Notes under the pieces: model-generated | Told to the model about the DNA's origin: nothing | Database searches by the model: none | What the model saw: only the letters and a program-made list of their open reading frames with translations | From: Turnera subulata | Taxonomy: Eukaryota > Streptophyta > Magnoliopsida > Malpighiales > Passifloraceae | DNA: 64,000 nucleotides | Assembly (NCBI GenBank): GCA_028386065.3 | Contig: JAKUCV010000251.1 | Location: forward strand, 1 to 64,000 | Reading direction: 5' to 3' | Position numbers and translations under genes: made by a program | In this document: positions 47,850 to 59,383 of the stretch, one piece after another | Numbering within the stretch: the first letter of the stretch is position 1 | Layout of the letters: every line of letters begins with the position of its first letter

Positions 47850-50800
47850 GTGAGGGACAACTTGGAGCAGAAGTCTTGGAAGCGTGACTTGTGAAGAGGC
47901 TTTGTAAGCAAATCACCAAGCTGATCAGAGTAGAGATGTAACGAACAGAGAGTTGGCGCTTGCGCACTAAGTCCCGGACAAAGTGACCAATCTCATGAAG
48001 GAGATGAGTGAGCCAAACAAGTTCACTAGCAAGAGTGGCAAGTGAGCGGTACTCTGCTTCAGTGGTAGAACGAGAGACAGCACGCTGTTTGCGAGAGCTC
48101 CAAGAAATAAGAGCCGAGCCAAGGAAGACACAATAGCCAGTGGTGGATTTACGATCATCAAGATCACCCCCCCCCAATCGGCGTCGCAGAAGCCACGAAG
48201 GTGGGTAGAGGAGTCCCGAGGCAGAAGCAAGCCAAGCGTGGACGTTCCACGAAGGTAACGCAAAATGCGTTTAACTGCAGACCATTGGTTGTCCGTAGGA
48301 CAATGCATGAATTGAGACACCTTGTTCACAGAGAAGGCAATATCGGGGCGGGTGAATGTGAGATACTGAAGGCCACCAACAATACTGCGAAAGAGTGTAG
48401 GATCAGGAAGAGGAGGACTGTCACCAGCATAGAGCTTGTCTGTAGACATGGGGGTAGAGATGGGACTACTTTCGTGCATGTTGGCACGTTGCAAGAGATC
48501 ACAAACATATTTGTGCTGGTGAAGAACAAGCCCACTAGGACGCCATTAGGCTTTAATCCCAAGAAAATAATGCAAGGCACCAATGTCACGAAGGGAGAAC
48601 CGAGTCTGAAGGCTGGTGACCAAGGTCTGAACTAGTGATCGAGAGGACCCAAGCACAATGATATCATCCACATAGACTAAACAAAAGAGCTTTTCGGGGC
48701 CAGTAGAATAGAAGAGAGAACAATTAGTTTTGGAACATCGAAACCCAAATTCCAGAAGAGCATCAGTGAGACACTTATTCCAAACCTGAGGTGCTTGTTT
48801 GAGCCCGTAGATGGATTTTTCAAGCTTGCACACATGGGTGGGACAACGAGGATCAACATAACCGGGCGGTTGAGACATGTAAACATCCTCCTCAAGTCGC
48901 CCATGGAGAAATGCATTAGAGATATCCAGCTGGCGCACCTCTCATCCGTGAGAAACAGCAAGGGAGAGAAAAAGGCGAATCGTGGTCGGTTTGACCACAG
49001 GACTATAGGTGTCAGCAAAGTCAATCCCAGGGCGTTGATGGAAGCCCTTAGCAACTAAGCGAGCCTTGTGTCTCTCAATAGTGCCATCGGGATGAAGTTT
49101 GGTCTTAAAGACCCATTTGCACCCAACAATGTTAGAGGCAGGAGGTGCAGGAACAAGGCGCCAAGTACCGTTGGCAATAAGAGCACTGTACTCCGCATCC
49201 ATAGCTGCACGCCACTCTGGGAGTTTAACAGTGGTGGTATAACAAGTCGGCTCCGGAGGAGGGGAGACAGTGGCCAACATAGACTGAATAACTTTCTTCC
49301 GCAGAGTACCCGTCTGAGCCCGAGTAACCATAGAGTGTCTAGTATCAGAGGGAGGTGGTGGATCCGAGGCAGTGGTAGTGGTGTCCAGGACCAAAGAAGT
49401 ATCAGGAATAGTTGGAGCTGGTGGGGTAGGGGTAGGGGTTGGAGAAAGAGAGCTCGGAGGAGCAGGTGTGGTGATGTGGACGGCAGGAAGGGTAGGTGGC
49501 ACAGGAGCAGGGGCACAAGCACCATCAACCGATCGGTAAGGGAAGACCTGTTCATCAAATAGGACATGACGTGAGACATAGAATTTATTAGAAGCACGAT
49601 CAAAGCACTTGTACCCTTTATGGGTACGACTATAGCCAAGAAAAATACACGGAAGAGACCTAGGATTTAACTTATGTTTAGCATATGGACGTAACCAAGG
49701 ATAACACAAACAACCAAAGACACGAAGTTGATCATAAACTGGAGGAGATTGAAATAAAAGTTCATATGGACTATGATTTTGAAGACGAGGGGTAGGAAGA
49801 CGATTGATGACATAGACGGCCGTTTCGAAGGCATTGGTCCAAAACTTTTGAGGGACACCGGAGTGAAAGAGAAGTGCACGGCCAGTCTCAACCACATGGC
49901 GATGTTTACGTTCCGCACACCCATTTTGTTCGGGAGTGTGAGGACACGAAACACGCTGTGTAATTCCATGGGTGCGAAGATAACCTGTAAGTGCCTGAAA
50001 CTCACCACCCCAATCAGCTTGGAATTGTCGAATAGAACAGCCAAAATATTTCTCTACTAGTAATCGAAACTGATGAAAGACAGGAAGGACATCAGATTTG
50101 CGTTGAAGAAAGTAAATCCAAGTGTATTTGCTATAATGATCAAAGAAAAGAACGTAATATTGAAACCCATCATTAGAAATAACAGGGGCCGGACCCCAAA
50201 CGTCTGAACAAATTAAATCTAATGGCCCACGGGCCTGATATTGAGACTCGGAAAATGGAAGCCTATGCATTTTACTGGAAACACAGGCTTGACACAAAGT
50301 AGAACTAACAGGACCAGACGACACTAAGTGACCAGTAGACGCCAAACGGTGGACAGTGGACGATGAAGCATGTCCAAGACGTGCATGCCACGTGGTGAGG
50401 GAAGTAGAGTGACTCTGAGCAGCTGACAATGGTAGAGACGATGGAAGAGGATAAAGACCATCTTTACTCAGCCCGCGGTACAGTATTTCCTGCGTTGCCA
50501 AATCCTTAACCAAGAAACAATCAGGGAAGAATTCAACAGAAACGCGATTAGTAGTGACAAAGGAACTAACAGAAATCAAATTTTGTTGAGCAGTGGGTAC
50601 ATGAAGAACATCTTGAAGAGAAAAAGTATGACCAGCAATAGAGACATTAGATTGTCCAATATGAGAGATGGGAAGAGTGGAACCATTACCTAAGGTGACC
50701 TCTTCGGGACCTTGATACTCAGAATGAATAGCAAGGTCATCAAGCCGAGCGGAGAGATGGTGCGTTGTGCCACTATCCATGAGCCATGGTTGAGAGGTGG

Positions 50801-51845
50801 AGGTGGAGGTGGTAGCAAGGTGAGAAGAGGGACGGGGAGAAGGCCGAGAAGAAGCATTCTTTGGAGAAGGACACACACGGGACACATGCCCAGATCCACC
50901 ACAATTATAGCAGGTGAGACTAGAGGTGAGAGGGGCAGATTGGGTACCCGAAGGAGCACTCGGATAATAATTACCATGAGTATGCATAGAGAAATTACCA
51001 GGACGGGGTACAGAAGGAGTGGGAAGAATACCAGGAGCACCACGGCCACGGCCACGACCACGAGGACCCCCCCGAGACTGTCCTCGGCCACGAGGAACTG
51101 GTGCAGCCCCATAGTGCGCTGTGGGAGAGGTACTGCTATAAAAGGCAGTGGGAGGAATAGCAGCTGCATCATCCAGTTGAAATTGACGCTCTTCTTGAAG
51201 AAGCATGCCGAAAAGAGTGTCAAAATCAATATCAGCATGAGTTGCATCAATGGACCGTGTGAACGGGCGATAGGAAGGGCCAAGTCCACTCTTAATATAC
51301 TCAACCAAATCGTCATCAGGGACCGGGTGTTGAAGAGCAGCAAGGCGGTCAGCAAGACTCTTGGCTTTCTGAACATAGGTTTCAATATTGTCATTACCTC
51401 GTTGTAGAGTGATCAGCTGGTGCTTTAGGTCCCGAATCTTTGGCTTGGACGCTTTGGCATAGGTGGTAGCGAGTTTCTCCCAAGCCAATCGAGCCGTGGC
51501 CACACCAGATAGTTGAGAGAGAAGGCTTTCAGAGACAGAAGCAGTAATCCAACTGAGGACAGTTTGATCTTGACGTACCCATGTCTGGTACGCAGGATTA
51601 AGTTGGCCATCATCAAGGAACTTAGGTGGGGAAGGACAAGAACCATCAAGAAAGTGTTCTAAGCCGCAGCCTCGAACCATAGGAAGAAACTGGGTACACC
51701 AGAGGAGGTAATTAGTTGACGTCAATTTGATCGTCAACTGGTGAGAGAGGTTTTGATTTGGGACAAGAGAGGAATTGGAGGCTGAGGCCATTGTACTGCT
51801 AGAAGCAGGTAGGCCTGAGGAAGAAAGAGAGGGAAGAGTTGACAT
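47850..51845 (-). pseudogene. Copia gag-pol polyprotein with few stops
   Basis: ATG at 51845. The order is gag, CCHC knuckle [14 protein letters not shown], protease [10 protein letters not shown], integrase with a D-D-E core ([19 protein letters not shown]) and reverse transcriptase ([11 protein letters not shown], then YVDDIIVL). RNase H ([20 protein letters not shown]) comes last. The integrase-before-reverse-transcriptase order defines copia. Breaks: Trp-to-TGA at about 48942, a stop at 48546, a shift around the C-run at 48167-48174, and a loss near the RNase H end. The first 967 codons are intact. Family role: makes and integrates the element's DNA copy. Probably inactive but young. Confidence 0.93.
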
Positions 51846-51868
51846 ACTTTAGGGTTGCTCCGCTACCA

Positions 51869-52083
51869 TGTAATTCTGGTGTAAATCACACATTTGTATT
51901 GATGTTTAGGATGGTATTTATACACAAAGATAGAGCTATACACGGTAAGTGTTGACCTCTAAATACAGTAACTAAATATACACCAAATCATACCAGATCA
52001 TATCTAAGATATACCATATCGTATCACACCAAATCATATCAAATATACACCAAATCATATCTAAGATATACCATATCGTATCA
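51869..52083 (-). repeat. 5' LTR of the copia element
   Basis: Same length as 47613-47827, with only a few base differences seen by eye (for example TAAATCACA against TAAATTACA). Confidence 0.93.
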
Positions 52084-52313
52084 CAGTGAACCTTTTTTTT
52101 TTTGGTTTTTTCGTGACCCGTATCATACTCAGAACAGAAGAAGGAAAAGATATCAATTTTGTGTAAATTAGAGCAGGGGAAAGTAGAGTCAATTCAAAGA
52201 TAAAAAATTCAGGTAAGCAAGACCACTTTATATATATACTGTCAATCTACAGTTACATGACACAAATCAAATGAGGAGTAAGAAATGAATTGAAAAGAAC
52301 TTGAAGTGAAATA

Positions 52314-52589
52314 CTCCCTCCATTTCATTTTAATTCTCGTTTAAGGTTTTGGCACAAGAATTAAGAAACCACTCATTACCTTTGATTCTAGTAAAAATTG
52401 TGATAAAAAGACTAAATTAACCCTTTCATTAATTGTTTGTTTTTTCAGGAGTACTTATCTTTTTAGGTCCTATAACTAGGGGTAAATAAGGGAAAAGAAA
52501 TCTGACATGCATTGGATATATCAATGTGTCAATTAATTTGAAACAAATAGCAATTGCTAAAAACGTCAATTAATATGAAACGGAGGGAG
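52314..52589. mobile_element. Stowaway (Tc1/mariner) MITE
   Basis: CTCCCTCCATTTCATTTTAA at the left and its inverted counterpart, ending TATGAAACGGAGGGAG, at the right. TA flanks both sides (52312-52313, 52590-52591). 276 bp, no coding capacity. Confidence 0.88.
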
Positions 52590-52791
52590 TAATAACACAC
52601 TCCATACAATTCATCCCCCACATCAACATCTAGCAAGTAACAAAACACATAAGCATAGACAAGGTAACTCTAGAATCTTATATACATACATATCCACGAG
52701 AATTTTTTTACATTACAATTAGAATAGCAGTTCCATTCCTTTTGTTCTGAAGACCATCAACGCCATTAGTTAACTTGGTTGTGGAAGGTGA

Positions 52792-53256
52792 TCATCCCAG
52801 TTGGATCCGAGAAAGGACCAACCACCAATTTATGCTGTGGACATGGAGGACAATTCGTCTTCCTTCCACAGTGTCCTCAAGAATCCACTCCATCTCCTCA
52901 ACAAACAGGTTATCCAGCAGCCCATCCGACCCGGCCACCACCACATCGCCTCCCTCCACCTCAACTTCGCCCTCGCAAACCCTGGCCTCCGCGCCTTTCT
53001 TCAACTGGTACAGGCAGTTAAAATGGTGCTGCTGCGTCGGGGAACAGAAGAGCAGCCTCTTGTTCTGGAAGACCAAGAACCCACTGTCACCCACGTTAGT
53101 GTAGCACAACTTGTTGTCTTCTCTCCTTAGGGTGGTGATGCAGGCAGTGGAGTAGCCCTGGGCTTTGGTTTTGGAGTGGGCATCCAGCAAGAGTGCGTTC
53201 GGGTCCACCACCTTGGAGGGTTCGAGGGAGACAGCAGAGGAAAAGGCATGGTCCAT
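52792..53256 (-). pseudogene. Truncated protein phosphatase 2C gene fragment
   Basis: About 154 codons resembling the middle of plant PP2C phosphatases of the PP2C55/PP2C80 kind: QGYSTACITTLRRED, TNVGDSGF, LFCSPTQQHHFNCLYQL and VVVAGSDGLLDNLF. The GDSG and SDGL.DN aspartates bind the metal ions. The N-terminal third (with the first metal-binding motif) and the C-terminal DDITVVVA segment are absent. The frame ends in unrelated residues (INWWLVLSRIQLG). Part of the flank is duplicated at 47095-47600. Most likely a pseudogene; a split gene with exons that I failed to see is the alternative. Confidence 0.72.
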
Positions 53257-54107
53257 ATATTAATAATACAGGTGGCAAAATGGTTTGGGTATCCAATAAG
53301 TCACCCATTTATACCCATCATAAATGGGTATTTTGAGTATAAATGGGTAAGTGTAACATTATTTGGGTCTTAATGAATAAAATATACCCATTTGACACAT
53401 TTAACCATGGGTGTTTGTGGGTTGGATAGTGGATATCTATGATACCCAAATATTAATATTCTAATTCAATTTGGCTATATGGGCCTGGCCAGGCCTATCC
53501 TTGTGGGCCCAATTAGGCCCATCTCGGAGGGTCCGTCGGGCCTAATTGGGCCCGATTCGGGCCATCTTATATGGGCTTAATTGGGCCCTATGTGGGCCGG
53601 GTTGGGTCCAAATTGGGCCAATCCATGAGGGCCTAATTTGGGCCTTGTAGGCCGGGTTGAGCCCGACCAAATCCATCCGATCCGTGTTTAATTTGACTTA
53701 TATGAGTTGTCTCGGGTTAATATGAGATATGTCGGATTAATATTTGAAAAGTTAAAAATATTAAAACACAAATTATAAAAAATTGATATCAAGAATAAAT
53801 GGGTAGATGGGTATAAACTTTTTTTTTTTTAAAAAAAGGGTTTGACTTGTATTAAACGGGTCAAAATGGATATAATTATCCATTTAAGTTTCTTGAGGGA
53901 TATAGTTGGACGCATTGACAGTAAAATAAAATTTAGAATAAAAATACATGGTTATTTATAAATGCTCAGCAATCCCATTCTTGAACTAGTAAAAGAGTAT
54001 ATGGTCCCCTTAGAATCTTGATACTTCCCAGTTCAAGAAGTTTGAATCCAAAAACAAATATCCTTACTTTGATCAGGAATATACACGAAGACATATTCAT
54101 ACATATA
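53257..54107. other. Intergenic with short imperfect repeats
   Basis: 53262-53400 and 53800-53890 are rich in ATACCCATTTAT and AAATGGGTATA motifs in both orientations, as at the ends of some hAT elements. Between them (53480-53660) are degenerate GGGCC.AATTGGGCC units. The sequence starts CAGGTGGCAAAATGG, typical of hAT ends. I could not find the opposite terminus, so no element is called. Confidence 0.35.
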
Positions 54108-54117
54108 CTTCATAGTT

Positions 54118-54936
54118 GGGTTAATGCATAAAAATATTCCTTAATTTTTTTTATTTTCCCCACTGTTGTCTCTAAAGAAAGTATTGCCTAATTTATATCC
54201 CTCAATTTGTGCCTAACCGAGTGGAGTTGTCCAATTACCTACAGAAACAGGTCTCGGATGTGGGACCCTCCTACTGTTGAATAAAAAATTATTTTTCTCA
54301 CTTTTTGGATTCCACGTCAGATTATTAACTAAAAAAAATTGTAGATCCCACCCCAATATTCTAATTTATAAAAATTTAATTTTTAAAAATAATTAGGGAA
54401 AAATGTTGAAAAATTTTAAATTTTACGGATTGTGAATTCTTGATGTGGGGCCCGCATAAATTTCAAATTGCGATTTCTTTTTTGAATTTTAAATTTTACT
54501 AGATTAATTTTACAGATTAAAGATGTGGGGCCCTAATAAATTTTAAATTGCGAATTCTTTTTTGATTTCCTTATTTTTTTATAATATTTTTTTATTACGA
54601 ATCTAACTTGGATTCTAGAAAAAAAATATATTTATTTTTTAAAATCAGATAATTGCATGTAGGACCCACAAAATTTTTCCAATTACATTTTTTTTTCATT
54701 TTTTAAAAAAATTCAAAAAAACTGAGACCAATCTGACGTGGAAAACAAGTACAGTATAAAAATAATTTTTTATTCAATAGTAGGTGGGTCCCACATCTAA
54801 AAACCTGTTACTACAGGTAATTGGACAATTCTACTCGGTTAGGCACAAGATGAAGGATATAAATTACCTAATACTTTTTTTAGAGACAACAGTGGTGAAA
54901 ATAAAAAAGTTAAGAGACATTTTTATGCATTAACCC
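54118..54936. mobile_element. Mutator-type foldback MITE, 819 bp
   Basis: Ends GGGTTAATGCATAAAAAT and its inverse, with arms alike for about 190 bp (54118-54310 against 54745-54936). The flanks are a perfect 10-bp duplication CTTCATAGTT (54108-54117 and 54937-54946). Long inverted ends with a 9-11 bp duplication are the mark of MULEs. The middle is AT-rich with repeated GATGTGGGGCCC units and has no gene. Confidence 0.88.
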
Positions 54937-54946
54937 CTTCATAGTT

Positions 54947-55594
54947 ATGTTTATGTAAAAGGTATTAAAAGACTGATTTGTGCTGCTGTTATGACAGAAG
55001 TAAAATCTCCAACATATCCAGAATAGTGAAATAAAGCTAAATGGATTACTAAAGTTTCCTAAATTGGATCGGGATAGGCCCCAAACAAGTTTACATCAAT
55101 CTTTCCTTTTGCATGCATATAGATCATTTGACCAAACCAAGCTTTAGGCCTATTCCATTGGCCAACATTCACAACATATAAACCTGACTGCCTCTCCGAC
55201 CACGAAAGCACAAGAACAATCTTAGGCTGTCAATGACCCCATAATTGATTAGGTAGACGTCTTGATTTTAAAGCTAAGGTTTCTTTTTAGGATTTGGTTG
55301 AGATGAGATCTTGATTAGAACCGTTTGAACGGACCTCCGACCAGGAGTAACTATAGGAATTTCAATATAGTTTCTAATTCATTCCTTTTAATAACCCATG
55401 TTAAAGCAACAAATTCCGCTAGCTAGAAAAGAAAAAATGATGATCAGATCATGAAATTAGCTAAGAAAAATATTTAATGATACTGTGGGATGATATTATT
55501 CCCTAATTGACATACTAATTCGAATTAATTAGTCATGCTTAACTAGATAATAAATTTCTGAATCAAAGCCTAATCACATGGAGTACCAGGTAGC
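54947..55594. repeat. Left flank of the duplicated thionin-like locus
   Basis: From about 55191 (CGACCACGAAAGCACAAG) this DNA is closely similar to 61553-61925. It is the upstream part of a segmental duplication that includes the cysteine-rich gene. The earlier part (54947-55190) has nothing recognised. Confidence 0.7.
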
Positions 55595-55599
55595 AGCAG

Positions 55600-57030
55600 T
55601 GTTAGGAACAATAGACTTAAGCTAGAGGGGGGGTGAATAGCTTATGATCGAAAATTTAAAAACTTTGCAGGAAATAAGTGCGGAATTAAAAGAATGAAGG
55701 ACACAAGAGATTTATCCTGGTTCACACACACTCTACTAGTGTGGCTAATCCAGCCCTTCAAGTCTCACTTGAAGATTTCACTATTTACGTTAAGCTTACG
55801 GGTGCTTAACAAACCGTTACAACCTAGGAATTCTAGTCACAAGAATCCTAAACCCTGAAAGTTCAAGTCACATGAACTTCAGCTCTCTTGCTTGAAGATA
55901 CCTCACTTCAAGACTTCTCACACAAGAAGATATACCCTCTTCCTATGAATCTCAACAAGGGAACTAACCTCCCTTAAGGTGTATGAATATACAATTCAAT
56001 CACTCAAACAAGGAACTCTCTCAAAGAGCAGATATGAGTATACAAAATTAAGCTCTAAAAGGCAACTCTCAAATCCTCAATAGGATATTGGCTCAACAAA
56101 GATTGATTTGAATGTATGAGATGAATGCATATAAGTAGAGAGTTGATTAGTTCTAAAACACAGCTTAGAATGCTCAATAAATAGCTCTGAAAAGTCATGG
56201 AGCCGTTTGAAATCCACCCAAGAAAACACCTTTTAAAACAAAGCTTAGTGGGTGCTAAAAGGTTGTCTGCTACAACGGCAGAACATCGATGTTTTGCATC
56301 CAAACATCGATGTTTTAGCCAACATTTTAAATAATTGTTCCAACGGCTAGTAGAACATCGATGTTGTATTTGAGAACATCGATGTTTCCATACTCAACAT
56401 CGATGTTCTTCAATTCAACATCGATGTTTTTTGGCTTCGCAAAAATATGATGGAAAAGGGTCTATGCCAGAACATCGATGTTTGAAAATAAAACATCGAT
56501 GTTTTGTGAAACATCGATGTTTAATTTTCCAACATCGATGTTTTTTGGCTTCGGCAAAATTTTGGGAAACCTTGAAGAAATCACAACATCGATGTTTTAA
56601 TTACAACATCGATGTTTTGACCAACGGTCACAAGAACATCGATGTTTTATAATCCAACATCGATGTTTTAGAGCTACTGCCAAAAACTTGAAAAACAGAA
56701 CATCGATGTTTGCTTTCAGAACATCGATGTTTTGGACTAAAAACACAACTTTGTGATTGAAATGATGCTATGAAATGCATGAGTAAAACTTGTTTTATTT
56801 TGAGCCAATGCCTAAGAGAAGTTGAGTGTTTTACCCTGTACAAATGGATCCTAACTTCTCTTGCTCTTCTTGTACTTCAACTCTTGATCATATCTTCTCT
56901 TGAATTCTTGATCACTTTGGTTGAGCACTTGTTTGCTTGATTTCTTTTTGCTTCAAGGTTGTCATCAATTGAGCCAAGGTTTGTCATTATCAAAACTCTG
57001 AAATGAAACAAGGAGGCATGAGTTCTAACA
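55600..57030. repeat. Solo LTR with target duplication AGCAG
   Basis: TGTTAGGAACAATAG ... GAGTTCTAACA, 1431 bp, flanked by AGCAG (55595-55599 and 57031-57035). It contains the CTAGAGGGGGGGTGAATAG stretch common in plant copia-type LTRs. It is absent from the duplicate locus at 61920, so it inserted after the duplication. No coding region; the short frames at 56055-56843 are shadows of the palindrome array. Confidence 0.85.
56282..56731. repeat. Sixteen copies of the palindrome AACATCGATGTT
   Basis: The 12-bp perfect palindrome occurs 16 times in 450 bp at irregular spacing. It is usually extended by T or A to AACATCGATGTTTT. Intervening sequence is not repeated apart from two 'tttttggcttcg' stretches. 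Confidence 0.95.
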
Positions 57031-57330
57031 AGCAGTTGGTGCATCGTACAATCTCCTAAAATCAGGGCCTCATTGACAAGTTTTTGTGGTTAAAGATTCT
57101 GTAGATAGGCAAACACGCCTTACGTGAATTCGGAAATTAGCAATCAGGGGAAAAAAATATTAGCAGTTGCCTCACATCCCACTTCGTAATTTGCCCTCAA
57201 TGTAAACATTATCTGAAGATTAATGTTAATTTCAAATTGACACCTAAAGTTTAGCCACATTCAAGGCCTCTTCTATTTTTGGTGTGGAACAAGGCCTCTT
57301 CTATCACGTTCACACCAAGGTTTCCTGGCC

Positions 57331-57337
57331 TATAAAT
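57331..57337 (+). promoter_or_regulatory. TATA box of the cysteine-rich gene
   Basis: TATAAAT, 94 nt before the ATG. The duplicate locus keeps the same motif at 62134-62140. Confidence 0.6.
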
Positions 57338-57430
57338 TATGGGCGTCAAGCTGAGTTCCATACTACAATATTATATCATACAATCAATTATTCTTGAGTA
57401 GTTTGTGGAGAAATAGCTAGAGAGTAAGAT

Positions 57431-57997
57431 ATGATGGGTAGAAGATTCTTAGGCTTGGGGCTGTTGGTGATGGTGTTGTCCATGAATGTGCTAACTCTAG
57501 CAGAGGAGTTCAACCATGGACCCCCACCACCAAACCATTTGGAACCCACACTCTTTGGAGGAATCTTCCCTCGTCTTTTTGGAAGAAGAAGAGAAATCAA
57601 TGTGGGAATATGTTTAGAGCAATGTGAAGGAAATTGCCCGAATCATGGCACCACTGAATCAGACATATGCATGCAAGAATGTGCTTTTAAGTGCAGGCTT
57701 GGTACAATGGTGGTACCAAATGTGGTTCGTGACTGTACTATAGGCTGCGCAAGAACTAGGAACACTCCGATGTACTCTGGTAAAACTCCTCACCATTTAT
57801 TTTTTCTGATATATTCATTACAAATTTTAGTTGCATGCACTTCTTAGATGTTTAAAAGTACAGTCCATAAAATTCTCAAGCATACGTTTATTTTTATATA
57901 TGCAGGTGCAACGAATCTACAGAGCTCCGAGACTTTGAACCAACTTGAAGACACTGTGAGTTCATGTTATGATGGATGCAAGAAGTTGCAGGGTTAG
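57431..57997 (+). CDS. Secreted cysteine-rich peptide, thionin-like
   Basis: Two exons, 57431-57779 and 57906-57997, with GT/AG borders (phase 1), give 146 residues. Residues 1-25 (MMGRRFLGLGLLVMVLSMNV...) are a signal peptide, followed by a Pro-rich spacer. The mature part has ten cysteines in C-x3-C pairs or triplets: CLEQCEGNC, CMQECAFKC, CTIGC and, in exon 2, CYDGC. Repeated C-x3-C motifs fit paired disulphide-linked helices, as in the plant thionin-like and alpha-hairpinin families. Likely extracellular and perhaps defence-related; the exact family is my inference. A TATA box and an intact frame support activity. A degenerate tandem duplicate is at 62238-62800. Confidence 0.82.
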
Positions 57998-57999
57998 GA

Positions 58000-58718
58000 A
58001 TTTCTTATTTGGTAAACATCTTATATAGGTTGGCATTGGATCTCTTGCTGTTAGACTTATTAATAAGTCCACACTATGTCTAGAATTAAATAAAGTGCAC
58101 ACTATGTGCTACTGCTTGCAAGTTGTACGATCTGCTATGATCTATAATAATAATGCCCCCATATTTTAATCTTGGCTCTGGGGTGTTGGCTCTGACTTTC
58201 TTTCTAACCAGGTAATATATTAAGTTTAGAACTGGATGATCCAAGACATCAAGGTCTGCAGTCTTATCAAATGCATTAAAACAGATCTGGTAAAGATGAT
58301 TAAAGTAAAAGCTATGAGTGATGGTTTGATGTATGAGTGTCAACACACATCTTATGAATCCTTTCAGCAAAAATTCTAACAGGTGGGAGCTTATTTCCAT
58401 AAGGTCCAGGAACATGATTAAAATGCTTGAAGTAAACAGAAATAATCTCACCATAACGCATCTGACAAGAAAGCATATAAAAACATATAATGGTCACATA
58501 GCCAAACTGTCAATTGAATGAGACCGAAAGAATGCTGTTAAGTGCATAGTCTTAAAATTAGACTAAAGTTGTCCATAGAAACAATGAGATGGAGGATACA
58601 AGATTCCTATGCCAAACCATACAAAATATTGAAAATTTGACCACAAAAAGAGACATACCAAAGCCTAAGGGTTGGAAGAAACTATACATGTTGAAAGGAT
58701 AACAAGTAAGAAATTGCA
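58000..58718 (-). other. Intergenic with a coding-like minus-strand remnant
   Basis: On the minus strand about 58310-58480 reads [14 protein letters not shown] and [20 protein letters not shown]. About 58200-58310, in another frame, reads [18 protein letters not shown]. It looks like exon fragments of one gene with a shift, but I do not recognise it. Confidence 0.3.
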
Positions 58719-59383
58719 ACAACCGGGGAGAAAACAAGCGAGGCCCAAGTGAGAACTACACGCGTGAGCTTGGACACCACATAGTAACCCAAAACCTTAA
58801 GGCATTGGGTACATGGGTCCTCTCCACTTATATATCATTCACTTGGCCTCTTTTCATCCGATGTGGGATATTTTACTCACTTAGATACCCAACAAGTCTC
58901 CCCCTCAAGTGCGAGTTTCTTCTACATCGGGCTTGGGCATACTCCCCCTACAACGAAGCTTTTCTTTCGACATCTCCAAGGGCCCGCTCCACGATACTAA
59001 GCCCGCTCTTAGGAGCACGCGCCTGCCAACACTCTTAGGTCTTCAAGAGTCACGCCTTACAACTCCACACTTGGGCCTACATCCGGAGCCTCGAGCCCGC
59101 TCCACATTGGGGCAGCAACTACGGGGCAAATCATGTCACGATTCCATCTTGGTCCCAGCCGAAACATCGGCTCCGTTACCACTTGTTGGCGCCGGGAGTA
59201 GCCCGATAACCAGTGAGAAAACAAGCGAGGCCCAAGTAAGATCCACACGCGTGAACTTGGACACCACATAGTAACCCAAAACCTTAAGACATTGGGTACA
59301 TGTGTTCTCTCCACTTATATATCATTCACTTGGCCTCTTTTCATCCGATGTGGGATATTTTACTCACACTTGGATACCCAACA
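58719..59383 (-). mobile_element. TRIM-type miniature LTR element
   Basis: Direct repeats at 58719-58894 and 59184-59383 (minus view TGTTGGGTATCC ...) flank only about 290 bp. The minus strand shows CTTGAGGGGGAGACT before the left LTR (purine tract) and TGGTAACGGAGCC after the right LTR (primer site). There is no coding capacity. The left LTR has lost about 25 bp at its 3' end. CCCACATCGGATG in each LTR is typical of plant TRIMs. No clear target duplication was found. Confidence 0.78.

Larger units (their letters stand above)
47613..52083 (-). mobile_element. Ty1/copia retrotransposon, near-complete
   Basis: Two 215-bp LTRs (47613-47827 and 51869-52083), nearly identical, with a perfect 5-bp duplication CAGTG (47608-47612 and 52084-52088). 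On the minus strand, the primer-binding site TGGTAGCGGAGC follows the 5' LTR and the purine tract CTTGAGGGGGAG precedes the 3' LTR. One gag-pol unit lies between. High LTR identity indicates a recent insertion. Confidence 0.95.

Noticed and set aside
49068..49562. Plus-strand frames opposite the copia gag-pol (also 49773-50060 and 50712-51407)
   Set aside because: They are antisense shadows of a well-supported polyprotein.
56282..56731. CRISPR-like array
   Set aside because: Repeats are 12-bp palindromes with irregular spacing in a plant LTR. There is no constant repeat-spacer length and no cas genes.
56055..56843. Repetitive small frames with KHRCS- or HRCF-like repeats
   Set aside because: They are translations of the AACATCGATGTT array inside a solo LTR, with no promoter or start context.
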